Shown here: positions 7,987 through 14,809 of the stretch, piece after piece
Numbering within the stretch: position 1 is the first letter of the stretch
How the letters are laid out: the number at the start of each line of letters is the position of its first letter
Origin: an uncultured SAR324 cluster bacterium
GTDB taxonomy: Bacteria > SAR324 > NAC60-12
Assembly: GCA_902575715.1 (NCBI GenBank)
Contig: CACGSI010000021.1
Span: 1 to 15,794, forward strand
DNA: 15,794 bases
Direction of reading: 5' to 3'
Program-made: the position numbers and the translations under genes
Notes under the pieces: model-generated
What the model was told of the DNA's origin: nothing
Database searches by the model: none
The model's input: the letters and a program-made list of their open reading frames with translations, nothing else

Positions 7987-8316
7987 CTAAATATTACATC
8001 ATTTTCAAAATTAACTTATCCTCGGCAAGATATAATATTTTTGATATGTTGTTCACATATAATAATTACTATTATTAAGATGTATATTGAATTATGTAGT
8101 AATAGTAGACGTATTGTAGCATAAAAATTCTAAATTAATTTGTTTTAATATACTACATTATGTAGATTAAATTTTTAAATTTAATCTTAATTTATATATT
8201 TTAGTACTTTTGCAATTTTTTTTCCAATTTCATTCAAAAACTAAATTAAAAAAAGTCCATTACATTTTTCAACCTTTTATCTTTGAAGAAAGTAAACAAA
8301 ATGCTTTATTTTCAGG
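7987..8316. other. Non-coding AT-rich stretch with inverted repeats
   Basis: No gene is visible on either strand. The most striking element is a 24-bp near-palindrome at 8164-8187: AGATTAAATTT and its exact complement are separated by two bases. It adjoins CTACAT-T-ATGTAG at 8153-8165, another perfect inverted repeat. ATTATGTAG occurs twice, at 8091-8099 and 8157-8165. With a two-base centre, the larger one would not make a good RNA hairpin as it stands, so a protein-binding site is a better reading than a terminator. Base composition alone could produce some of this. Confidence 0.4.
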
Positions 8317-8345
8317 TTGACACCTCTGAAAGTATGGGATATTGT
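8317..8345 (+). promoter_or_regulatory. Candidate sigma-70-type promoter of the importer operon
   Basis: TTGACA at 8317-8322 is a perfect -35 box. After 17 bases comes TATTGT at 8340-8345, which matches four of six -10 positions. The -35 sits inside AGGT-TGAC-ACCT (8315-8326), a short inverted repeat that could bind a regulator. A second perfect TATAAT lies at 8389-8394, close to the gene, but lacks a -35 of quality. Either would give a short leader before the binding-protein gene. Confidence 0.45.
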
Positions 8346-8423
8346 CATTGCTTCTGCAACTGATTTTCTGTTCCGTCAAAAAAATCTATATAATGCAATA
8401 ACTAAAAATAATAAGTAGAGGAA

Positions 8424-9596
8424 ATGAAATTAGGTTTATTAGGCACTCTCTCTATATTTGCAATGTTGATAAGTCATGTTGTTTTTGCAGAAACTGTAAA
8501 AATTGGATTTGTTACTACTCTCACAGGAGGAGCTGGAGCTATTGGTAACGATATGAGAGATGCTGTAGAGCTAGCACTTGATCATTTAGGTCGAAAAATG
8601 GGTGACTCGAATATTCAAGTTTTTTATGAAGATGACACATTTAAACCAGATGTAGGTAAACAAAAAACAGAAAGGTTAGTAAAAAAAGAAAAGGTTCACT
8701 TCGTTGCGGGATATATTTGGAGTCACGTATTATTAGCATCACGAAATTCTGTAGTTGGAAAAGGACCTTTTATGATCTCGTCCAATGCTGGTCCAGGAGC
8801 CTTAGCAGGTAAATTGTGTCATGAAGATTTTTTCTCTACTTCTTGGCAAAATGATCAAACTACAATGGCTATGGGGGAAGTTCTAAACCAACTAGGTGTT
8901 AGAAACCTTTATATAATGGCACCTAATTATACCGCAGGTAAAGGTATGGTCGCCGGTTTAGAGAGAACATTTAAAGGGGAAGTAGTTGGTAAAGACATGA
9001 CCAAGTTCCCTGCACAAATAGATTTTTCTGCAGAACTAGCTAAAATTAGATCTACAAATCCAGATGCGGTATTTGTATTCTATCCAGGGAAACATGGATT
9101 ACAGATAATAAAACAATATTCTCAAGCTGGTCTTCAAGGCAAGATTCCTTTTTATTCGGCTTTTACAGTCGATTCTTTGAATCTTCCACGTTTAAAAGAT
9201 TTAGCCGAAGGAGGATTGATGACACAGTTTTGGGCTCCAGACCTTCCAAATCCAGCAAACAAAATTTTCGTGCAAGACTATCGTAAGAAATATGGACGAT
9301 ATCCAACATTTTATGCCGCTCAGTCCTATGATACTATAATGCTTATTGACAGTGCTGTTAGAGCTGTCAACGGTAATCTTGAAGATAAAAACGAAATGCG
9401 AGATGCAATGCGCAGGGCTTCTTTCGCCTCTGTAAGGGGATCATTTAAATACGGAAATAACCATTTCCCGATTCAAAATTTTTATTTACGTAAAGTGGTA
9501 AAAGATTCTCAAGGGAACTACACTACAAGTATTCAAAAAACAGTTTATGCTAATCATAAAGACACTTACGCAAAAGATTGTAAGATGTCGTGGTAA
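8424..9596 (+). CDS. livK: Periplasmic substrate-binding protein of a branched-chain amino acid-type ABC importer (LivK family)
   Basis: This 390-residue solute-binding protein of the type I periplasmic fold captures the ligand for the permease encoded downstream. Residues 1-22 form a Sec signal peptide (one lysine, a hydrophobic core, cleavage after VFA). The mature protein starts ETVKIGFVTTLTGG, the usual first strand of this family. AQSYDTIMLIDSAVRAVNG at 299-317 is a conserved C-terminal-lobe segment. C132 and C386 are the only cysteines in the mature part and may form a disulfide. The DxYxKDC-type tail is familiar from binding proteins for aromatic or other carboxylates rather than leucine, but that is from memory. 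GAGG overlaps the optimal position only two bases from the ATG, which is unusually tight; no better in-frame start exists because a stop codon lies just upstream. The ligand is not determined. Confidence 0.88.
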   Translation: MKLGLLGTLSIFAMLISHVVFAETVKIGFVTTLTGGAGAIGNDMRDAVELALDHLGRKMGDSNIQVFYEDDTFKPDVGKQKTERLVKKEKVHFVAGYIWSHVLLASRNSVVGKGPFMISSNAGPGALAGKLCHEDFFSTSWQNDQTTMAMGEVLNQLGVRNLYIMAPNYTAGKGMVAGLERTFKGEVVGKDMTKFPAQIDFSAELAKIRSTNPDAVFVFYPGKHGLQIIKQYSQAGLQGKIPFYSAFTVDSLNLPRLKDLAEGGLMTQFWAPDLPNPANKIFVQDYRKKYGRYPTFYAAQSYDTIMLIDSAVRAVNGNLEDKNEMRDAMRRASFASVRGSFKYGNNHFPIQNFYLRKVVKDSQGNYTTSIQKTVYANHKDTYAKDCKMSW

Positions 9597-9609
9597 CTTT
9601 TTATTTCTA

Positions 9610-9648
9610 ATGTTGGAAGGTTATAAAATTCTACCACATCCCCTTTTT
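9610..9648 (+). other. Possible stem-loop between livK and livH
   Basis: In the 87-bp gap, ATGTTGGAAGG (9610-9620) can pair imperfectly with TCTACCACAT (9630-9639) around a nine-base loop. CCCCTTTTT follows. Stem-loops in this position often stabilise the binding-protein message or partly terminate transcription, so that more binding protein than permease is made. The pairing has a bulge, a mismatch and a wobble, so this is only suggestive. Confidence 0.25.
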
Positions 9649-9683
9649 AGGATTTTTGATCACATTTACAAAAATAGGCTGAT

Positions 9684-10607
9684 GTGAACTGGATTCTTCT
9701 TTTAGAACAAACATTAAATGGGCTACAATTTGGCATATTATTATTTTTATTAGCTGCCGGGTTGACACTTATTTTTGGTATCATGGATCTAATAAATCTA
9801 GCTCATGGTTCTTTATACATGATGGGAGCCTATTTTGCTGCAACCTTTACTCAATGGACTAATTCTTTTTTATTGGGTGCATTAATAGCTATACCAGCTA
9901 TTATGATTTTAGGAATAATTATTGAAGTTATTGCTTTGAGGACCCTTTATTCTCGAAATCACTTGGATCAAGTCTTGGCTACATTTGGTCTTATTTTATT
10001 TTTAAATGAATTTGTTAGACTTTTATGGGGACCCATTGGTCTAGACATTCCCCTTCCTGCAATACTAAGTGGTAGTATAGAACTTTTCTTTGGAATTAGA
10101 TATCCTTCATACAGATTACTTATAATTGCATTAGGCATTATAGTTGCCTTTTTACTTTACTTGTTAGTTTCAAAGACAAAAATTGGAATGCTAATTCGTG
10201 CAGGAGCTAGTAACCGGCAGATGGTTAGCGCACTTGGAATAAATATTAAATTTCTTTATACAATCGTTTTTGGGCTAGGAGCTGCTCTAGCTGGCTTGGC
10301 TGGGCTCATGGCCGGACCAATTTTGACAGTTGAAATTGGAATGGGCGAAGGAATCTTAATAATTACTTTAGTTGTGATAGTAATAGGTGGTGTTGGATCT
10401 ATAAAAGGTGCTTTTGTTGCATCATTAATTGTAGGATTTATAGATACTGTTGGGCGTTCATTCCTTCCGGATATACTTGCCATTTTTTTTCCTACGAATG
10501 TAGCAAATACTGCTGCTCCGGCACTTTCCTCAATGCTTATATATATCTTAATGGCTTTCATTTTAGCTATAAAACCTAGAGGCCTTTTTCCTCCACGAGG
10601 AGTATAA
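9684..10607 (+). CDS. livH: ABC importer permease, LivH family
   Basis: This 307-residue inner-membrane protein is one of the two transmembrane subunits of the importer. It is almost wholly hydrophobic with about eight predicted membrane segments. The N-terminal GLTLIFGIMDLINLAHGSLY (26-45) is the hallmark of LivH. AALAGLAGLMAGPI (200-213) is the likely ATPase-contacting region, followed by VVIVIGGVGSIKGAF (230-244). Translation starts at GTG. An ATG two bases earlier is followed at once by TGA (9682-9687), so this start-stop pair overlaps the true start. The ribosome binding site is weak (AGG). Low translation relative to the binding protein would fit a permease. The gene abuts livM with no gap. 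Confidence 0.9.
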   Translation: MNWILLLEQTLNGLQFGILLFLLAAGLTLIFGIMDLINLAHGSLYMMGAYFAATFTQWTNSFLLGALIAIPAIMILGIIIEVIALRTLYSRNHLDQVLATFGLILFLNEFVRLLWGPIGLDIPLPAILSGSIELFFGIRYPSYRLLIIALGIIVAFLLYLLVSKTKIGMLIRAGASNRQMVSALGINIKFLYTIVFGLGAALAGLAGLMAGPILTVEIGMGEGILIITLVVIVIGGVGSIKGAFVASLIVGFIDTVGRSFLPDILAIFFPTNVANTAAPALSSMLIYILMAFILAIKPRGLFPPRGV

Positions 10608-11609
10608 ATGAGTTTTTCTCCCAGGACAATTTTTATTACAACTTTAATGACAATTTTAGCTATCCTTCCAATAATATCTTCTATATTTGACGAACCTTTC
10701 TACACTGTTTTATTTTCAAGAATGTTGGTCCTATCAATAGGAGCTATTAGTCTTAACCTTATTCTTGGATTTGGAGGTATGGTGAGTTTTGGTCATGCGG
10801 TTTATATGGGAATAGGAGCTTACGTAGTTGGAATTGGAGTATTCCATAACATAGAAGACTCCATTGGGTGGATGGGGAACGGGTTCTTGCATTTTATAAT
10901 TGCTATAACATTATCCGCCTTTGCTTCATTAGTTATAGGAGTCATCTCACTAAGGACACATGGTATTTACTTTATTATGATTACTCTTGCATTTGCTCAA
11001 ATGTTTTATTATTTAGCTGTTGGAAATGAAAAGTACGGAGGCGATGACGGTCTAAGTTTATTTATGCGCAGTGATTTTAATGGGTTATTAGATTTATCTG
11101 ATGAAAATGTTTTGTATTATCTAAATTATTTCTTTTTGATATTCACTCTGTTTATTTCTCATCGTTTAATAAATTCTCGTTTTGGAATGGTTATCAGAGG
11201 GGCTAAATCTAATACCGAGAGAATGATGTCTCTTGGTTTTCCAGTATTTCGTTACCAACTAGTCGCATTTGTAATTTCCGGGTCAATTTGTGGCTTGGCA
11301 GGAGTTTTATCTGCAAATCAAACTGATTTCGTTAGCCCCGCCGTAATGCATTGGACTAAATCAGGAGATTTGATCATTATGATTGTCTTAGGAGGGGTAG
11401 GTACACTTTTTGGTCCTGTAATTGGGGCTGTAGCTTTTCTTTTATTAGAAGAAATTCTTTCAGGGATTACTGAATATTGGCAATTATTTTTCGGTCCATT
11501 GTTAATTTTTATGGTAATTTTTGTCCGAGGGGGAATAGATGGAATTCTTATTTTTATTGATATGTATTGGGATCGAAATAATTTTAAAAGAAAATTAACA
11601 GTCGATTGA
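10608..11609 (+). CDS. livM: ABC importer permease, LivM family
   Basis: This 333-residue second transmembrane subunit pairs with LivH in the inner membrane. It carries GFGGMVSFGHAVYMGIGAY at 54-72, a LivM signature, and LGGVGTLFGPVIGA at 261-274. The start follows the livH stop codon directly, and GAGGAG at 10597-10602, inside livH, is a good ribosome binding site. Translation is therefore coupled to livH. The family normally has 10 or so membrane segments, and the hydrophobic pattern agrees. Nothing in the sequence reveals the substrate. Confidence 0.9.
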   Translation: MSFSPRTIFITTLMTILAILPIISSIFDEPFYTVLFSRMLVLSIGAISLNLILGFGGMVSFGHAVYMGIGAYVVGIGVFHNIEDSIGWMGNGFLHFIIAITLSAFASLVIGVISLRTHGIYFIMITLAFAQMFYYLAVGNEKYGGDDGLSLFMRSDFNGLLDLSDENVLYYLNYFFLIFTLFISHRLINSRFGMVIRGAKSNTERMMSLGFPVFRYQLVAFVISGSICGLAGVLSANQTDFVSPAVMHWTKSGDLIIMIVLGGVGTLFGPVIGAVAFLLLEEILSGITEYWQLFFGPLLIFMVIFVRGGIDGILIFIDMYWDRNNFKRKLTVD

Positions 11610-11610
11610 A

Positions 11611-12357
11611 ATGTTAAAAATAAACAGTCTTGTAAAATCTTTTGGAGGAATTATAGCTACAGATAAACTCTCACTTAGCGTTGAAACTGGGGAACTTCAC
11701 GCATTGATTGGACCTAATGGAGCTGGAAAGACCACATTAATCAAGCAAATTACTGGAGAAATCAAACAAGATTCCGGAAAAATCTTTTTTGATGATAAAG
11801 ATATATCTGACCTCCCTATTCATTCCAGATCTATTCTAGGATTAGCCCGTTCATTTCAAATTACAAATATCTTCAAAGATATGACAACTTTGGAAAATGT
11901 AGCACTGGCTGTTCAAGCTCGCTCAGGTCATTCATTTTGTTTTTGGAAAAACACAAAAAAAGATCCTAAATTAATAGAGCCTGCTATATTTTTTTTAAAA
12001 AAAGTAAACCTTGAAAAGAGAGCTGATATTATTTCTGGTCAACTTTCCCATGGCGAGCATCGTCAATTAGAAATTGCAATTTCTTTAGCTACAGATCCAA
12101 AAATTCTATTGCTTGATGAACCCTTGGCAGGAATGGGACCTGAAGAATCTAAAGATATGGTAAGTATTCTCCAAAAACTTAAGAATAAAATTACCATTCT
12201 TCTAGTCGAACATGACATGAAAGTAGTTTTTACACTGGCAGATAAAATCACCGTTCTGGTCTATGGAAGAGCTATTGCCAGTGGTACTCCTGAGTTTATA
12301 AGGAGCAATCCTGTTGTACAAGCAGCATATCTAGGAGAACTAGAAAGTTATGCTTGA
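11611..12357 (+). CDS. livG: ABC importer ATP-binding protein, LivG family
   Basis: This 248-residue ATPase subunit binds the cytoplasmic face of the permease pair. It has Walker A GPNGAGKTT at 34-42, Q-loop Q83, the signature LSHGE at 145-149, Walker B ILLLDEP at 165-171 with catalytic E170, and switch histidine H201 in VEHDM. The signature has SH in place of the usual SGG start, which is common in LivG. The C-terminal AYLGE is typical of the family. One base separates it from livM and its end overlaps livF by eight bases, so all five importer genes are translationally linked. All catalytic residues are in place. Confidence 0.92.
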   Translation: MLKINSLVKSFGGIIATDKLSLSVETGELHALIGPNGAGKTTLIKQITGEIKQDSGKIFFDDKDISDLPIHSRSILGLARSFQITNIFKDMTTLENVALAVQARSGHSFCFWKNTKKDPKLIEPAIFFLKKVNLEKRADIISGQLSHGEHRQLEIAISLATDPKILLLDEPLAGMGPEESKDMVSILQKLKNKITILLVEHDMKVVFTLADKITVLVYGRAIASGTPEFIRSNPVVQAAYLGELESYA

Positions 12358-13081
12358 GTTAAAAAAATTAGAAACGTTTTATTCACAAAGCCAGGTCCTT
12401 TTTGGAATTGATTTGAAAATAAATGCTGGAGAGGTAGTAACCCTCATAGGACGAAATGGTATGGGTAAAACTACAACCATTCACTCGATAATGGGAATAG
12501 TTAGAGCTAATTTAGGAAAAATAATATTTGAAGGTAAAAATGTTATAGATTGGCCTACATATCGAATTGCTAAAGCTGGTATAGGCTTGGTACCGGAGGG
12601 AAGACAAATTTTTCCTAATCTTAGTGTTTTTGAAAACCTAATTGCAACTGCATCCAATCATTTTGGTAATTCAAATCAATGGACTTTAGATCGTGTTTTT
12701 GAACTCTTTCCTTGCTTGAAAGAGCGTTCTAGTGAAATGGGTAGTCAACTTTCTGGAGGAGAGCAACAAATGCTTTCCATAAGTAGAGCTTTAATGACTA
12801 ACCCAAAATTATTAATATTAGATGAAGCAACAGAAGGACTAGCTCCAATGCTAAGAAAAGAAATTTGGGAATGTTTAAAAGAATTAAAATTAGCAGGTCA
12901 ATCTATTTTAATTGTAGACAAAAATATAGAAGCACTAACAAATTTAGCTGAAAGACATTTTATCATTGAAAAAGGAAAAATTGTCTGGTCAGGGACTTCA
13001 CAGAATCTACAAAATAATAAAAAAATTCAAAATCGGTATTTAGGAATACAATTGTTGGCCTCTAAGAAGAATCATCCTTGA
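12350..13081 (+). CDS. livF: ABC importer ATP-binding protein, LivF family
   Basis: This 243-residue protein is the second ATPase of the importer, forming a heterodimer with LivG. It has Walker A GRNGMGKTT at 34-42, the LivF-typical PEGRQIFPNLSVFENL at 82-97, signature LSGGEQQ at 134-140 and Walker B LLILDEA at 154-160 with E159. At the switch position it reads IVDKNIEAL with no histidine, as in most LivF proteins, where EQN or DKN occurs, so the partner LivG supplies the complete site. The start lies within the last codons of livG. The last 10 bp overlap the 3' end of the oppositely oriented flagellin gene, leaving no room for a terminator between them. Confidence 0.92.
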   Translation: MLELKKLETFYSQSQVLFGIDLKINAGEVVTLIGRNGMGKTTTIHSIMGIVRANLGKIIFEGKNVIDWPTYRIAKAGIGLVPEGRQIFPNLSVFENLIATASNHFGNSNQWTLDRVFELFPCLKERSSEMGSQLSGGEQQMLSISRALMTNPKLLILDEATEGLAPMLRKEIWECLKELKLAGQSILIVDKNIEALTNLAERHFIIEKGKIVWSGTSQNLQNNKKIQNRYLGIQLLASKKNHP

Positions 13082-14679
13082 AGTAATTGTAATACATTTT
13101 CTGGGACTTGATTAGCTTGTGCTTGCATGGATTGACTTGCTGACAAAAGTATTTGTCCTCCTGTCAATTTGGACATTTCAGCCGCCATATCAGTATCTCG
13201 GATGGTAGATTCACCCTCGGTAATGTTCTCTTCTGCAATTCTTAAAGAATTTAGATTACTTTCAACTGTATGCTTTTGGAATGCGCCTATTTGTCCGCGA
13301 ATTAAAGAAATTTCGTCTATTGCCTTATCTATCAAAATCCCTGAATCATTTGCACCTTGCTTTGAAGTTAAATCTATATCATCCAAACTTTGGAAATTGC
13401 TTTCGTTTTCCACTCCCATAGCCAAATTGTTGGTTCGTATGTTCTTAAAAGAAAAACCTCTCTCTAAGCCTGGCTCCGTTCCAAGATTTATATTCTTAGT
13501 TTGTTGAGATACATGAACATAACCCTCTATTTTTGGGTTTGTTGAAGAACCCACAATTTCTTCGTGCGTTTCCTCAACAAAATCCGTTCCCACTACTAAT
13601 CCTTGCTCATTCCTTAAAGGGACCTCTTTAAGTCCTATAGTACGATCATACTGAATTGTTGTTCCTTGAGCCGGCGAAGATCTCTTTATTGCAGTTAAAA
13701 ATTGACCTTTGCCGCTAGCAAAACTGTCACCTATTTTACCAGCAATATCCAGCCCGGGGATTGATGATTCAGCAACATTTTTATTTTTTGTTAGAATTCC
13801 AGGAATATTTGAAGTAACCGAAAAGGCAGGTCCTTCTCCAAATTCCTTATGTCGAATATAAAATGTTTTTTCTGGAGTTTCAAAGGCTTCTAATGATAAA
13901 CCAGAAGCATCTATCGATTCTTGAATAGAAGTCATAACTATTGCACGAATATTTTCTGAGGTTTCTTTTTCCGGAAAGCGATTAGGATCTTTCTTATGAT
14001 TTGCCAATAGTTCTTCAATATTTTCCTTAAGCTTACCAGTGGTAGTATTAATTTCAACATTTCGTCCACCTTCACTCAATAATATTTTTACTCCATCTTC
14101 TATATTTTTTACACTCAAAGGAATTTTACCCCTTATATATGGTTGAGTTGCAACTTGGGTTATATCAACTTCATAACCCTTCACAGGAGAATCTTTAGTC
14201 CATGTTTCTGCATTTACAAAGCGAATATTTTCTCCAACAGCAGCTCCATTGGCGCCTAAATTACCATCTAACAAACTCTTCCCATTATATCTAGCTGTTT
14301 CGACTATTCTGTTGAGGGTTGCAAGGATATTTTCTACTTCTTCCTGATCTGCGGCTAGCATTGATTCATCGTTAACTGCTTCATTTGCAGCATGCACAGA
14401 TAATTGTTTTAATTGTATCAATATGTTACTGAACTCACTTAAAGCTCCTTCTGCAGTTTGAAACATAGCTATTGCACTTTCATTATTCATATATGCTTGC
14501 CTTAACCCTGCTATTTGGCCTCTTAATCTTTCTGAGGCTATTAAAGTCGCCGGGCCATCAGCACCACTATTTATATTTGTTCCAGAACTTAATTTTTCGA
14601 TTGAATCTTTAACTTGATTTAAATTTTTCTCAGAGTGACGTAAAGTATTTAAAGAAGAAACATTGCTTCGAATTCTCAT
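13072..14679 (-). CDS. fliC: Flagellin (large, with long variable middle region)
   Basis: This 535-residue protein is the flagellar filament subunit, exported by the flagellar type III apparatus without a cleaved signal. The N-terminal D0/D1 helices (about 1-165) begin MRIRSNVSSLNTLRHSEKNL and include KLSSGTNINSGADGPA. The C-terminal D1/D0 part (about 430-535) has GAFQKHTVESNLNSL, IRDTDMAAEMSKLT and a terminal VLQLLQG. Between them lie about 265 residues of surface-exposed domain, more than in minimal flagellins of some 270-300 residues. That domain includes DIAGKIGDSFASGKGQFLTA (311-330), resembling the hook-type repeat found in flagellins and FliD. GGAG lies eight bases before the ATG. A near-consensus sigma-28 promoter lies about 80 bp upstream. 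No other flagellar gene is present. At the position of Salmonella R90, which TLR5 contacts, this protein appears to have Q89. Confidence 0.93.
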   Translation of the reverse strand: MRIRSNVSSLNTLRHSEKNLNQVKDSIEKLSSGTNINSGADGPATLIASERLRGQIAGLRQAYMNNESAIAMFQTAEGALSEFSNILIQLKQLSVHAANEAVNDESMLAADQEEVENILATLNRIVETARYNGKSLLDGNLGANGAAVGENIRFVNAETWTKDSPVKGYEVDITQVATQPYIRGKIPLSVKNIEDGVKILLSEGGRNVEINTTTGKLKENIEELLANHKKDPNRFPEKETSENIRAIVMTSIQESIDASGLSLEAFETPEKTFYIRHKEFGEGPAFSVTSNIPGILTKNKNVAESSIPGLDIAGKIGDSFASGKGQFLTAIKRSSPAQGTTIQYDRTIGLKEVPLRNEQGLVVGTDFVEETHEEIVGSSTNPKIEGYVHVSQQTKNINLGTEPGLERGFSFKNIRTNNLAMGVENESNFQSLDDIDLTSKQGANDSGILIDKAIDEISLIRGQIGAFQKHTVESNLNSLRIAEENITEGESTIRDTDMAAEMSKLTGGQILLSASQSMQAQANQVPENVLQLLQG

Positions 14680-14759
14680 TTTTTTATCTCCAACAAATAG
14701 TAATATTCTTAATACATCTAGTAAATTTGATAATCTAACTTGGAAATCCTTTTACTTAC

Positions 14760-14786
14760 TTTTCGGCAACAAAGAGAAAAACTTTA
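14760..14786 (-). promoter_or_regulatory. Sigma-28 (FliA) promoter of the flagellin gene
   Basis: Read on the minus strand, TAAAGTTT (14779-14786) is an exact sigma-28 -35 element. After an 11-base spacer comes GCCGAAAA (14760-14767), seven of eight bases of the consensus -10 GCCGATAA. Box sequences and spacing both match what FliA-type RNA polymerase uses for late flagellar genes. It sits in the 130-bp gap between hemW and the flagellin gene. Expression would be expected only after hook completion. Confidence 0.85.
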
Positions 14787-14809
14787 AATTTCTAATATAC
14801 AATTCAGAC

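Noticed and set aside
8301..8363. A 20-codon open frame (MLYFQVDTSES... ending in a cysteine-rich GYCHCFCN) upstream of livK.
   Set aside because: It overlaps the best promoter candidate, has only a weak ribosome binding site and is short enough to arise by chance. A leader peptide cannot be excluded without conservation data.
13169..13507. A 112-codon open frame on the plus strand inside the flagellin gene.
   Set aside because: It is antisense to the conserved C-terminal flagellin region, and its composition is explained by that sequence.
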